DNA of 64,000 nucleotides from Ascarosepion bandense (GCA_037127315.1 JBBBDQ010001186.1:3554501-3618500), one strand, 5' to 3'; positions 42,965 to 54,239 are shown, counted from the first letter of the stretch. Notes: generated by a model not told the origin, from the letters alone. Translations and numbers: made by a program.

Positions 42965-43440
42965 ATTCAGGACGTGGGCGATTAAAGCCATCCACAACTT
43001 CCATGTAAGTACTATTTCTTAACAACCTTCATCTTATTATCATGTCTCCATAAACGCATTACGCCATCCATTCACTTAAGCAGGTCAGGGAGGTAACCAG
43101 CTGCCTACACTGCCATCTTTTCCTTCGAAATATCCTGAGGGTGTCATATTCTCCAACTCCTCTTTCTTCGTTACGTATTGCAATCATTTCAGCAGTCTTT
43201 TTCACATTCTGAGCATAAATGTTCTTTGTGTTTCTATTTTTCTCAAGCGCTTCGTCCCTGTTATTTTAAACATCTTTCCGTGAAACTAAATTTCTATTGC
43301 CTCTGGTTTTCTCTTTGTCTGGGTGAAGATTGTCCAACATTGACTATCATTCAGAAGGATTGATATTACGTAGCAGTTAAGGACTCTTTTCTTTATTTCT
43401 AATGATATTTTGCCGTTTCTTTGTATTTTATTTTATTTTA
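42965..43440 (-). pseudogene. Divergent RTE-like LINE remnant
   Basis: Order of antisense blocks matches RTE-B: 'caggacgtgggcgattaaag' (VLKG/IAYV end) at 42968, 'caactcctctttcttcgtta' (RKEELEN) at 43158, 'cttcgtccctgttattttaa', 'gaagattgtccaacattgac' and 'acgtagcagttaaggactct' (KRVLNCYV). More diverged than other copies, so perhaps a separate RTE lineage. Confidence 0.6.
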
Positions 43441-43459
43441 TTTTATTTTATTTTATTTA
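43425..43459 (+). repeat. (TTTTA)n
   Basis: About seven pentanucleotide units. Confidence 0.9.
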
Positions 43460-44039
43460 GTTTTGGAATTGGTATCTGCTATTTCAATGTGCGTCCGGAT
43501 TTTTCTGACACATTTTATTTCGTCTTTAAAAAACTTCACAAATATTTTCACTTCTTTGGGCTCTAATTTGACATCTCTGACTATTTTATTAATTGTTATG
43601 GCATTTCATTTTTTTTTTTGTATTGGGTAAATATTGATACCCAATATTAATGCAATCTGAAATAATGAAAAGCCAGTAGCTCATATATTTATCTTTTGAC
43701 AAGAATATCTTTGTAAAATTCTTGGGATTTTTTTAAACATAATTTCACTTACAAAATTTCACGAAATCCGTTATGAAATGAATTAACTCCGACATATTTT
43801 TAAATAATTTGTTTAAACATTATTTTTAATAAATATTTATATTTGAGATATTCTGTTTTTTCTATTTTTTAAATTTGTTTTTATACTCAAACAGTACACT
43901 TATTTATATCTACCGGCCTAAATAATCGAGAAACCTTGTTAGGAAGATATGCGCCCACTGACAAGATAGATATTCCGCCCAAAACGCATATTTTCCCAAT
44001 ATATGTCAGTGTTATTTTCATTTTTGCGTAATTTAGATG
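43460..44039. other. No recognisable feature
   Basis: AT-rich. May include weak further sequence of the divergent RTE remnant. Confidence 0.4.
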
Positions 44040-44125
44040 CAATATGGATTTTTGAAATAAAACCATTACATTTGCCTTGATGATGTGTATCAGAAGACGA
44101 AACGCATTGGTAAAGAAACACTTTT

Positions 44126-44167
<42 letters not shown>

Positions 44168-44227
44168 AAGATTCCCTTACTTTCTGGTGAAGGTCATAGC
44201 TACAGAACATTACTGAAGTAAAGAATT
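44040..44227 (+). repeat. TGATGA...CGAAACGC repeat ending in (TA)n, then a shared terminus
   Basis: 'ccttgatgatgtgtatcaga' and 'agacgaaacgcattggtaaa' precede 'gacttta' and (TA)n at 44134-44163. Next, 44164-44227 ('gaagattcccttactttctg', 'gaaggtcatagctacagaac') matches in reverse 47465-47540. Confidence 0.55.
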
Positions 44228-44257
44228 AAATCAACAGCTAGATCCACTACTACGAAG

Positions 44258-44996
44258 TTTGGGTCACTGTGTCGGGCTAGGAACTTTTTCCGCCTGAATC
44301 CATTTTGCACATATACAAATCAACCATCCGACCGTGCATGGAATACTGTTGTCATATCTGGTCAGGCGCCCCTGCTGTTCATTTCAGTGTTCTCGACAGG
44401 CTCCAAAGGAGAATCTGTAATGTGATTGGTCTTGACCTGGCAGCTCGACTCCAGTCAATTTCTCATCGTCAGGATATGGCTTCTCTCTGTCTCTTCTATA
44501 AATATTTTCATGGCTTCTGCTCTGACAAACTTGGGTCAATAGTGCCCCCCTCCACAAGAATCTACTCGGGCAACCAGACTGGCAACTAGGTTTCAGCCTT
44601 TTACAGTTAGATCAACCAAATCCAGGCGACAATTCTATTCCAGAAGCTTCTTTTCTTGCGCTTCTCGCCTGTGGAACTCCTTTCCAAATACTTGCTTTCC
44701 TGACGGATATATCCTCCAGCAGTTTAAATGGAAAGTCAATTCCCATCTCTTATCCACTCAAATCCAACCCTTTCTCCATCACCCCGTGTATCTTGTTCTT
44801 TTCCTTTCTCTCTACCTTCGTAACTATCTTCACTCCTGTGTTCACATCCTTCTCTTGCCCTTTCTCTTTCACCCCCTGTTGCTGGTTCGTCTTTGTCTTC
44901 ACTCTCCTCTTGCCTAATACTTCAACTCTCTTAAGTAACCCCCTGCACATCAGTGACGTTAACGCCTTGCTTGGGGTGATATGATAAAAAAAAAAA
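44258..44996 (+). pseudogene. LINE-A, 5'-truncated 3' end
   Basis: Reads HIYKSTIRPCMEYCCHIWSG, APAVHFSVLDRLQRRICNVI, GLDLAARLQSISHRQDMASL, CLFYKYFHGFCSDKLGSIVP in one frame, then shifts within the TRLATR block. CASRLWNSF-like and KWKVNSHLL segments, a pyrimidine-rich UTR, 'ccccctgcacatcagtgacg', 'ccttgcttggggtgatatga' and A(10) at 44987 complete the 3' end. Confidence 0.92.
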
Positions 44997-45188
44997 TCAG
45001 AGAGAGCCAAGTTCAAATTCCAGTTGGATTCCTTGCATTCATTTACGCACAAATACCCTTGGAAAAGGTATTAATCTGTCTTTTCCCTCCAGTTATGGGT
45101 AAAATAACAGATTGGGTTCCAGTCAGTCATGTCTCTTTCGAGACATGATCGCCCAAAGCGTGTATCATGTATGGCACTTAACTGACTC
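44997..45188 (+). mobile_element. S1 SINE with internal deletion
   Basis: 'agccaagttcaaattccagt' (B box), 'ttgcattcatttacgcac', 'cagattgggttcc', then directly 'agtcagtcatgtctctttcg' to 'cacttaactgactc'. The central 'ggctggcaacc...ctactgcggg' block is missing. Lies at the end of a LINE-A tail. Confidence 0.85.
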
Positions 45189-46246
45189 TCAACTTGCATA
45201 TAAATTAGGCTCTAGTAAATTTCTTAATACCAAATATTTTGTATTCTCATTAACTTTACCATAATTATTTAGTCTGTGGCTATTTTTCTTAATAATTGTG
45301 AAGTTTTCATGAAGGAACACATATTGGCCAGACATATGCACTCATAAAGAATACAAGCCATGAAAGTTGAATTTTGTAAATTCAGACGTCTATGCACGGT
45401 GTTATAAAAAAAGAGCAATACTGTAAGTAAAACATTAGATTACAGAACATTTTCATAAACTAAGATTACTAGGATAGTTTTAAAAAATATATAACAAGGT
45501 GCTCCTGTTATTTTCATGTAATTTTTACCTATATATCTATTGTAGAAAAAAAAATTAGATTAATTTCTGATTGTCAGTCAAGCTATCAACCCATAAATCT
45601 CTTAAATATTTTTGAGCTTGGTTAAGAAAGTTTTATTCTATCAAGTATTTTTACTTGATAAAGGATCTAGAAAATATCAGTTTCTGTTTGATGCTTTGCA
45701 AAACGAGCTTTTAAAAACATTTTATTTGTGAAATTAAAACAGATGCCTTTCGATCCTAACAATGTCATGAAGTAGGTATAATAAATGGAAGGAAATATGC
45801 TGTTATGGAGAGGTGGTGGTAATAATGATAACGAAGCAGAAAGGTATTTGTTTAGTATGGTACAAGGCCACAACTCTTAATGGTTTAGTTTACCTATCCT
45901 ACTACATTAGATGTCTAAATAAAGGAACTGGACAGGTTTGCAGCATACCAAGATTATACCTCATCAACACATGCAGTTTCTCTATATGTTACAAGTCTAC
46001 AAAAACTGCCAGTCCCTTTTATACATCAAGTAAATAGGATAGGTTCAATAAACATTTTTATTGACTAATATTGTTTTAATATAGTGTTATGTAGTTATTA
46101 TTTTGTGAAAATCTGCTAATTATTATATCTTTAGATTCGACTCTACAAATTTTGACAAGAATAAGGTTGGCATTATTCTCAGCAAAAGATTTCTTTTCAA
46201 GAAAACTTGCTGAAATATTTAACTACTTTTAAAAGTTTCAAAAAAT
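45189..46246. other. No recognisable feature
   Basis: AT-rich. An open frame 45813-46037 has no recognisable domain. No repeat assigned. Confidence 0.45.
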
Positions 46247-46769
46247 GAAACGCTATATATTCTATTGAACATGCTTTGAAGAATTATCTACAAATGTCGG
46301 AGCTTGAAATGAAGATTTTCTAAGTGTAATTTAGATGAAGCACAAGGCTGAAAGTATAACGCACCCAGTGAGAATCGAACTCACTGGCAGCTTGTAATGC
46401 ACTGAAAATTAAAAGCCAAAATACACACGTTAGAGAAATCACTTTCGGTTTAAAGCATAATATTCAAAACCGGTTCAACATGAAAGTTTAAAAAGTTTTG
46501 TTTTTTTTTTCGACAAAGGAAAAGTTTTAAATGGAATTTAAATAAACGCAACTATTTGTGCAACATTTGTAGAAGATTATCTTATAAGTAGCACACGTCA
46601 CAACACTTTCATCCGAGCCTGGATTTCCTTCACGGGATCATGGCAATCAGAAACCTGGCACTAAAGGAAACAATTTTAAATCATAGTTGATAAAAGTAGA
46701 AATAACCTTTTCCGCCCATTCTTAACCTTGATTTTTTAGCTATTGCTGTATTAGATATTTTAACGTCTT

Positions 46770-46822
46770 TTTTATAATTATTTCACCCTAAGTAAAGCAG
46801 AACTGCTACTAGTGGGAAGGAG

Positions 46823-46860
<38 letters not shown>

Positions 46861-47020
46861 GATAGATAGAAAGAAACAACGTATAAGGATGCCGAAGAAA
46901 AAATGGGAGGTTATTTGGATTTGGAGAGGTGGATGGGATTTTATGAAGGTAGAAGATAGCAATTGACGCAGTTAAACTTTAGAGAGTATAGCTATCAGGG
47001 AATCAAGCATATGGAAGGAA
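46770..47020 (-). pseudogene. LINE-A 3' end fragment
   Basis: Reversed 'tttcaccctaagtaaagcag' and 'ctgctactagtggga', a (GA)n tract at 46832-46862, and 'tagctatcagggaatcaagc' from the last coding block. Within the inverted repeat. Confidence 0.75.
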
Positions 47021-47061
47021 ATTTTTAAGCTTTTAATTTTTCAGTGCATTACACTCACTAT

Positions 47062-47355
47062 TTACAGCACCTGGTATTCTCAAATGGTCACACATTTAAG
47101 TACTGACCAGACTCGATGTTGCTTAACTTAGGTGATCCGACGGGAACCGGTGCATTCAACACGATATAGCCGTAAACTATTTCGGAATAACAGGTACTGT
47201 AAACGTAAGGACCAAGAATGGTCCACCGGTCCTCCAGGTTTGGGGGTTGGGCGCAGGGCTAACAACCCTGCCCCGTAAAAAACAGTTTGTTACTGAAACA
47301 GCAACAAAAAGTTGCTGCCCTATGCACAATTGGGTGTGATGGATAAATGATGATG
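47062..47355 (+). mobile_element. 5S rRNA-derived SINE with inverted 5' half
   Basis: 47062-47177 is a nearly complete 5S rRNA sequence on the minus strand, ending exactly at the 5S start ('gccgtaaac' on plus). 47178-47204 returns to the plus strand with the 5S 3' end ('ggaataacaggtactgtaaa'). A tail follows with 'gggcgcagggctaacaaccc' and a GAT-rich end ('ggataaatgatgatgac'). Flanks are 'acactcactat' at 47051-47061 and 47356-47366. This is the arrangement produced by twin priming. 5S control elements are present. It interrupts the right arm of the long inverted repeat. Confidence 0.92.
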
Positions 47356-47475
47356 ACACTCACTATATACTTCCAGACTTGTGTTATATCTACGCTTAGA
47401 AAATCACCATTACAAGCTCCGACATTTGTAGATAATTCTTCAAAGCATGTTCAATAGAATATATAGCGTTTCTTT

Positions 47476-47909
47476 ACTTCAATTGTGTTCTGTAACTATG
47501 ACCTTCAACAAAAAATGAGGGTATCTTCTTTCTTCTTTTCGTTTTTTGACGGCAACAACCCATTAATTTCCTGAGCGAGATTCCAAACGTTCAAATAAAA
47601 AGGTCATGCATAATTTAATCATATTTAAAAACTAAACAAAATCCAGTGTTTTCAGTTGCTTTCTAACTGAAAAGAGCTGACATGTTTGGCTTTCTATCTT
47701 ACGTTTAAATGTGTAAATAGAAAACAATTTAAAAACTTCGCAAAAAAAAAAACTGTCGGAAAAGAGTTCTTTAAACTTCAAAAGAACCCAAATCATTTTA
47801 TGCCGTTTCTTATTCCAAAATATCAGTTAGAAATCTTCAACATTAAAAAACGAGAGTTAACAGAAATCGAAAAACTGAAAACGAAGTTAGTTAATTTTGG
47901 GATTTTTTA
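47476..47909. other. No recognisable feature
   Basis: 47476-47540 belongs to the terminus shared with 44164-44227. The rest, including a lysine-rich open frame 47686-47910, is unrecognised. Confidence 0.45.
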
Positions 47910-48025
47910 AAAGAAACTATTGAAGTAGAAGTTAAATTTGACTATTTTGACGGTAAAAGGGTGGGACCTAGATGCCAATATAGTAATACGTGTAAATTCA
48001 TGTGGTCGGTATACCAGAAAAAGAA
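47910..48025 (-). pseudogene. LINE-A fragment
   Basis: Minus strand encodes RPHEFTRITILASRSHPFTV followed by KIVKFNFYFNSFF, the block after SLVPP. Ends at 48025 in unrecognised sequence (48026-48377). Confidence 0.8.
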
Positions 48026-48377
48026 GTGTGATAAAAATAGAAAAAAAGAATCCTTGCGCCAACACTAAGTTCAGTAGCAGATTTTGTGTGACTAGTTCAG
48101 CAGACAACGTAGGAACAAAAAAGGAATCAAAGTATAACTTTTCTCTGGCAACCGCGAAAATCACACTTTTGATCACCAAGCTCAAAAATCGTACATTCTC
48201 TCTTTCAAAAGAAATCTTTCCTCTGTGTTTTCCGATTGGCCACGCCAGACAGGGAGGAAAGAAAATTAGTATAGTCTCTGATACTCATAGCAGCTCTTTT
48301 TGAGCTAGCAATTTCTGGTAATTTTTTTTCAGCAGACCACGGACTAAACACGAACTCTTTTTCGAAGTACGTGATTT

Positions 48378-48800
48378 TCTCTTTTCTTTTTTAATCATTT
48401 CACTCCAAGCAAGGTGGTACTGCCACTGCTTGTAGCAGATTTCATAAGAGAGTTAAAGATTTAGACAGGAAAAGAGTGAAGACAAAGACGAACCAGCTAC
48501 AGGCGCTGAAAGAGAAATGGCAAGAGAAGAATAGGAACACAGGAGTGAAGACAGTTGTGAAGGTAGAGAGAAAGGAAAAGAGCAAGATACCCGGGGTGAT
48601 GTGAAAAGGGATGGAGTTAAGTTGATAAGAGATGAGAATTGAGTTCGCATTTAATTTTTTTTATACAAGAAGCGTGTCAAATCAGACGCCGTGAAAATAT
48701 TTGTAGAAAAGACATAGAGAAGCCATATCCTGCCGGTGTGAAAGTGACCGAAGGCCAGCTGCCAAGTTAGGATTGACTACGTTGAAGATCTTATTCTGAG
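48378..48800 (-). pseudogene. LINE-A 3' end with internal deletion
   Basis: Reversed tail 'ttaatcatttcactccaagc' and 'aaggtggtactgccac', 3' UTR to 48645, then a jump from the KVN-SHL end to 'gtgaaaatatttgtagaaaa' (FYKYFHG) at 48690, and 'gtgaccgaaggccagctgcc' (AARLQ) to about 48800. Confidence 0.85.
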
Positions 48801-49094
48801 ATAGTTTACAGATGTCATTTTTTACACTTATTTTGATCTACAAAATGTGTAAAAGCCACAAAATATTTTTCAATCATCAGTGATTAGAAGAGTTCTTTTT
48901 TTTTTAGATAGAATTTTTTCTGATAATAAAAAAACAAAAAACAAAACAGTTGTCACCCATCAAGAATGGAAAATATTCTTTCATTTTACGATGCTTGTTA
49001 AATCTTTTGAACTATCAAAATCACAATGAAAATAAATGTAATTGGGATATTCTGAATTGTCCTGAAATCCATGTCACTCTGCCGCCATTGAACC
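48801..49094. other. No recognisable feature
   Basis: AT-rich, no supported feature. Confidence 0.5.
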
Positions 49095-49520
49095 ATTTTT
49101 CGGATTGATATTCTCATCTTTATCAGTTTGGGCAAAATTTCGACCGATACGTTCCCCGACCTTTTTTTTTTTTTTTTTAATCATATCACCCCGAGCAAGG
49201 CGGTAACGCCACTGATGCGCAGGGGGTTACGTAAGGGTAAAAAGAATGGAAAAGAGAAAGCCGGAAACCACATCCTAAACAGGAAACAAGGGATGAGCCT
49301 CTTCACCTGTTCAATAGATGTGGGTGGAGTGTGAACCGGGCGATAGTTTAGTCTATCTACTCCAATTGAAAAAAAAGAATAATAAAGGAAAAGAGTGAAA
49401 AGATTGGAAAAGAGAAAACCGGAAACCGCATCCTAAACAGGAAACAAGGGATGAGCCTCTTCACCTGTTCAATAGATGTGGGTGGAGTGTGAACCGGGCG
49501 ATAGTTTAGTCTATCTCTGA
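49095..49520 (-). mobile_element. S3 tail fragment, then S5 SINE with duplicated head
   Basis: 49095-49163 holds a reversed S3-like tail ('ttcggattgatattctcatc', 'tttcgaccgatacgttcccc'). From 49164: T tract (reversed A tail), LINE-A-like end 'atcaccccgagcaaggcggt' and 'ccactgatgcgcaggggg', then two tandem S5 heads (49240-49375, 49390-49518) with 'aaacaagggatgagcctctt' and 'gtgtgaaccgggcgatagtt'. The heads are about 95 percent alike, so the duplication is recent. Confidence 0.75.
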
Positions 49521-49754
49521 AATTTTGATATGATTCATTAACGTTATTCTAAAACTGTTCGCGCTAGTATTCATTTTTTTCTCCATTTTTTTTTTTTTTT
49601 TTTGACGTTGTTAAAGAAAATTCATCTGACCGAGTAAAGAGGTACTTATGTATCATGCTGTGTGAAAATAATCTAGGCTTTGAAAAGAAGTTCTCCAAAT
49701 TTCCGCTTCACCGGAACACAATGCTTTATTAGTCTAGTGTTGACAATCCAAGAT
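49521..49754. other. No recognisable feature
   Basis: Includes a long T tract near 49585-49603. Confidence 0.5.
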
Positions 49755-50365
49755 TCAAAATGCTATCTGAAAGAGCAATAGAAATGCAGAAGGACTTTTA
49801 TCTACGCGAAGGCATTCGACAAAGTACGACACAAGGACATGATAGAGATGCTCAACAACCTCGGCATTTGCGGAAAAGACGTTAGGATAATCAAGAATCT
49901 ATATTGGCAGCAAACCGCTTGTGTATGGATAGGAAGTGAACTCAGCAGGTATGCAAAAATAGAAAGGGGCGTAAGATAAGGATGTGTTTTCTCACCGGAT
50001 CTTTTCAACCTGTACGGCGAAGCAATTATGAGAGAAATAAAAGCCTTGCATGGATTCGTCATTGGCAGTCACAATCTCAACAATATCACACACGTGGATG
50101 ACACGTTGCTGTTAGCAGACATTGAAAGTAAAATGCTGAACCTTCTTCAGAAGGTAGCAAAAGAAAGTGAGAAGAAAGGACTGAGCATAAACTTAAATAA
50201 AATTGAATGTAGGTCATCAGCCAAAAGAGGAGTCCAATATGCCAACTACAAGTCGGAGAAACTAAAATAAAACAAGTAAAAAATTCAAATACCTGCGAAA
50301 TATTTTGACAGAGGATGGAAAACGCGACATGGAGATTCATAGACGCATTGGCATGGCAAAACACC
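49755..50365 (+). pseudogene. RTE-B LINE, RT core
   Basis: MLSERAIEMQKDFYLR, then after a small deletion KAFDKVRHKDMIEMLNNLGI, GKDVRIIKNLYWQQTACVWI, a VRQGCVFSPDLFNLYGEAIM equivalent with a stop after VR, REIKALHGFVIGSHNLNNIT, HVDDTLLLADIESKMLNLLQ (YADD changed to HVDD), KVAKESEKKGLSINLNKIEC and IGMAKH at the point where an S3 SINE begins. Similar to 28548 but keeps the palm region that copy lost. Confidence 0.9.
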
Positions 50366-50680
50366 ATTCCCTCCGTAAAGCCTTAAGGACATATGGCAAA
50401 GTGGATATAGACGTTGGTTAGTTCCTGAGTCGTGAGTTCAATATCAGGCTACCGCAATGGTAAACAAGTAACTTGCAGGGTTAGAGGGAGATAACTCATG
50501 ACTTCCGGTCGAGGCTTTATGCAAGGAATGAGGATGATATAGCCCAGTGTTTGTAATACAGGGTTTGGTTCGAAATTCCTAGCACATGAAGAAGGCCGAA
50601 TCGTACAACGGCCAAAACCTCGTACAAATGGCAACAAAAATGAGAAAAATAGTTCGAATAATGTAAATACTGCAAAAAAA
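50366..50680 (+). mobile_element. S3 SINE, full length
   Basis: tRNA-like head with 'ggcaaagtggatatagacgt' and B box GAGTTCAATATC near 50430, body ('gagggagataactcatgact'), 'acatgaagaaggccgaatcg' and 'caacggccaaaacctcgtac' (GGCCG/CGGCC stem), 'agttcgaataatgtaaatac' and an A-rich end. Sits at the 3' break of the RTE-B copy. Confidence 0.85.
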
Positions 50681-50785
50681 AACAAAAAAACATGCTGAAT
50701 AATATGAGAAATAAAAAAAAATTGGCGTGCATAACTTTTACTGAAATCTCGCAAATGAAAATTTAACTTTGTGTTATATTCCAAG

Positions 50786-50875
50786 AGTGAATTTAGGGCA
50801 GTAAACATATCCCGGGGGTCTCACGTCAATAGTGAATTTAGGGCAGTAAACATATCCCGGGGGTCTCACGTCAAT
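50786..50875 (+). repeat. 45-bp tandem duplication
   Basis: Two identical 45-bp units (50786-50830, 50831-50875) with 'tatcccgggggtctcacgtc'. Being a multiple of three, it appears as a 15-residue repeat in an accidental open frame. Confidence 0.95.
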
Positions 50876-51004
50876 AGAACGAAACTTTATGAGAGCGAAG
50901 ATAAAAAGAACCACTTTTTTAAATTTAAACATTCTCATAATAAACATTTATTACCTGCGTTTTAGTGTGTTTTACACTTTGTTTTCTTTGTTTTCGATTT
51001 GTCT

Positions 51005-51250
51005 AATATCATCAGGAAGAGACAACTAAATTTCCTGGGACATGCAATGAGAAAGGAGGGCTTGAAGAACCTGATAGTAATAGGCTAGATAGAGGGAAAA
51101 AGAGGCAGAGGAAAGCAAAGGATAACAGATTTGAATGAGGGCTGCGTGGTGTAACAGGAGAAAGCGTGCTAAGAGCCACCAGGGATAGGGAGACGTGGAG
51201 GGCCATGATCGCCTACGTCCTGAAAGGATAGGGCACATAGAAGAAGAAGT
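51005..51250 (+). pseudogene. RTE-B LINE 3' terminal fragment
   Basis: Reads IRKRQLNFLGHAMRKEGLKN, then G-RGC/GV with a deletion, 'ctaagagccaccagggatag' (RATRDRE), WRAMIAYVLKG stop, and ends 'agaagaagaag' at 51250. Could be the end of the copy at 49755, separated by an S3 insertion and other sequence; the missing middle makes this uncertain. Confidence 0.85.
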
Positions 51251-51510
51251 TTTGAAAAAGTACAATTTAAGATTCACTTTTTTGTTTAGCCAAAATGTCG
51301 AATGTGTTAAAATTCTTCAACTTTTAAACAAAAAAAGTCTTAAGATGATGTTAAAAATTTTGGAAAACTTTATTGATTTATTTAAAATGTCAATTTTTGA
51401 TTAAATACATTGTATTTATTTTTAATTTTCCTAGTTGAATTGTTCACCTATATGCTATATCATTCATTATTGTGCATAATTAGATTAACGTATTCGTATT
51501 TTATATGAAT

Positions 51511-51776
51511 AATCAGTCATTTAAGTGCCATACCAGGTACACGCCTGGTGCGATCATGTCTCGAGAGAGAGACATGACTGACCGGGTAGAATATTTTCTC
51601 GCAATAGTTTGCCATTGCTTTCTGCGATAAAGTGGTTGCCAACCAACGATGCAGAACCCAATCTTCCCTGTTATTTAACCCATAACTGGAGGAAAGACAC
51701 CGAATAATTCCTTTCCTAAAAGTATTTACGCTTAGAGTGAATGCGGCGAATTTAACTGGAATTCAAAATTCGGCTC
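51511..51776 (-). mobile_element. S1 SINE monomer
   Basis: Reversed: 'tcagtcatttaagtgccata', 'gcaatagtttgccattgctt', 'ttatttaacccataactgga', 'cggcgaatttaactggaatt'. Truncated inside the tRNA-like head. Confidence 0.85.
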
Positions 51777-52450
51777 TATAAATGAATACTACCTTACGAA
51801 ATTTGAGATGAATTTGGAGTGGGGGAGGGCTATCATAGATTTGCGGATAAAGAGACCCTTGCATTGGCCCTGAAATACATTGTAACTTTTCACTGTAACT
51901 TTGATTACAACAAATTATGTTCAGTTGTTGTTCTTCTGTATTATCTAAAATCAGAAACGGCGAGTTTAACATGAATGCTCTTCTTGACACATATAGATAA
52001 ATAAATCCGACCGCTGTGGGTAACCTTCAAAGATAAGGGTTTATTTTCTCAAATATATAAACCAGAAAGAACGTGACAGTCTGTGGTGGATGGTTGTTTT
52101 TATAGCAGGCATTATTTAAACGTGGTTGTATATATTTTCCTTCCTTTTTTCACTATATTATTCCTAGAGTGCCGTTTTCTTTTTTCGTTATCCAAACACA
52201 AAGGAACCTTTTTTTTTATGCAGTGTTTAGCGTTCATGGCGGTAAAACTTAACTTTAAAATAGATTAAGAAAGTCTGCTATTGTTTTTTATTCTTTTTTT
52301 AACTCATATTTCAAAAACGCATTTTACCCCAGATGTCAAAAGCACTGTTTAAGGGCGTATAAAGAAAATGTTAAAATGTCACTAAACGCAAATCTTTGTC
52401 AAAGCAAGCAAAAGAAAACAACAAAAAAATGGTTTAATTATTTTACCGCT

Positions 52451-52482
<32 letters not shown>

Positions 52483-52714
52483 AACAAATAAAATGGATAT
52501 TTAAAAAATATTTTGACACACTTTCTCTTGTGTAGGATAGAAATTTATAAGCCGAATCGTCTTGACGCAGTCGGTAGCTTCTTAATAAATGTCACCATCA
52601 TATCGATGGCAATTCTAGTCTTTGTTTCTCATATCAAATTTTCATTCATGGAATTAATTATAATAATTAAGCTGTTGAATATATATTTGAATAAAAAAAA
52701 ACTTGACCCAGATT
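51777..52714. other. No recognised feature apart from (TA)n
   Basis: (TA)n at 52450-52478. No coding or repeat family recognised elsewhere. Confidence 0.5.
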
Positions 52715-53640
52715 TTGTTACGACTATAGAAATAAGTGTAAGAAGGAGGTGTCTTTTCACCGGATCTAGTCAACTTATACAGCAATACATTTCTGAGAGC
52801 CTTAAAAGTCATGCCAAGATACGTCACTGGCGGTCACAATCTGAACAGTATAAGATACGCAGATGATACAGTGCTGATAGCAGACACGGAAAGGTAACTA
52901 CATGACTTCCTCCAGAAGGTAACTGAAGAAAGCTGAGAGAATGGTGTACAAATAAGCTATAAGAAAACTGAATGATCTCCAGTAAAGATAGGAGACCAAA
53001 ATGTCAACTATAGACTAAGGATACTGAAATCAAACAGGTCCAGAAATTTAAATATCTGTTAAGTGTTCGAAAAGAAGACGGAAAGTGCGACATTGAGGTC
53101 CGACGGCGTATTGGCATGACCAAGGATACATTCCGGAAGCTGATTAGAGTATTAAGTGACAGGAAAATATCGCAACAAGCAAAGAAAGTACTAGATAAGT
53201 ACTAGAACATGTGATGCATGTTCTTCAATATGGCGGTAAATGCTGGACAATCTTCATAAAGATGAAGGAGAGACTTGAAACAACCGAGACGGGGTTCTAC
53301 AGAAGCATGCTGAGGATGCCACGGACCGAATATGTGAGCAACGATACGGTTTTGGAGAGAATGGAAACGAAAAGGAAACTAATACTTAACACCAGGAAAA
53401 GACAGCTGAAGTTCACTGGACGCGTAATAAGGAAGGAGGGCTTGGAGAATCTGATACTCACACGTCAGATAGAGGGAAAGAAAAACAAGAAAAAGCAATG
53501 CGTAACACACTTGACAGGAGGTGGATGGCAAGGCGGGGTTTGGGTGGAGTAACAGGAGAAAGCGTGCTAAGAGTCACTAGGGATGAGGATATGTGGAGGG
53601 CCATGATTGCCTACGCCCTGAAGTGATACTGCACATAGAA
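52715..53640 (+). pseudogene. RTE-B LINE, palm to C-terminus
   Basis: From a RRRCLFTGSSQLIQQYI-frame equivalent of the GCLFSPDLVNLYS block, RYADDTVLIADTER at 52853-52893 (canonical YADD retained), KVTEES, EDGKCDIEVRRRIGMTKDTF, VLQYGGKCWTIFIKMKERLE, ETGFYRSMLRMPRTEYVSND, MRKEGLENLIL-like, to an MIAYALK end at 53622 and 'acatagaagata'. Many stops and frameshifts. Confidence 0.88.
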
Positions 53641-53759
53641 GATACCATGATGTTTAATGTTAAAGTACACTCAATACGACCTTCGAGAGCCACTCAAGGT
53701 AGAGCGCTTTACTGTTAAAACGTCTATGATGAACGAAGCGTGTGATATGAGTGAAAGAA

Positions 53760-54215
53760 AACTGATAGGAATATAATTGATCCTGACCAGTCATCTCGAC
53801 TTCAGCCACTTTCTCACCGAAGTGACGTGGCTTCCCTCTGCCTTTTCTACAAATATTTTCATGGTTACTGCTCTGATCAGCTTTTTTTTACCTGGTGCTC
53901 CTAATTCGTGATTTTAAACGTGCTACTAGATTGGTATCTAGGTCCCACTCTTTTACAGTTGAATCACCTAAATGCAACCGCTACAGCTTCTCCAACATTT
54001 TTTTCTTGCATTTCCCACCTGTGGAACTCACTTGTTTTCCTTGCTCCCCTGATGGTAACCCTCGTTTAAAATTTAAACGCAACGTCAATTGCCATCTTCT
54101 GTCTTCTTGAACACCGTTCATCTTTTGTCCTTTCCGTAATCTTCCTTATTTTCAGCTTTCTTTTGCAATTTCAATCCCCTGCGTACGCACTGCTTGGGAT
54201 TTTTTTGATTTTTAA
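53760..54215 (+). pseudogene. LINE-A, diverged 3' end
   Basis: 'ggaatataattgatcctgac' (RNIIDPD), 'cttcagccactttctcaccg', 'cttttctacaaatattttca', RATRLVSRSHSFTVESPKCN, a shortened SFFSRTSRLW block, KFKRNVNCHLLSS stop, and a decayed 'atcccctgcgtacgcactgc' end near 54180. Confidence 0.8.
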
Positions 54216-54239
54216 GAGAAAATGGTGAATATAAGGTAG

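Larger units (their letters stand above)
46247..47475. repeat. Long inverted repeat with tRNA-like arm, carrying two insertions
   Basis: Arms 46247-46418 and 47028-47475 are inverted copies, sharing 'aacgctatatattctattga', 'attatctacaaatgtcggag' and 'gtaatgcactgaaaa'. The right arm is split by a 5S-derived SINE with an 11-bp target duplication. In the left arm, 46370-46395 reversed reads CCAGTGAGTTCGATTCTC, a tRNA T-arm-like hairpin with a canonical B box. The space between the arms holds a reversed LINE-A end. Confidence 0.8.

Noticed and set aside
45813..46037. 74-codon open frame as a coding exon
   Set aside because: No similarity I recognise; composition like the surrounding DNA.
47062..47204. 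Functional 5S rRNA gene
   Set aside because: It is inverted within a target-duplicated insertion, diverged, and lacks a T-run terminator in the right place.
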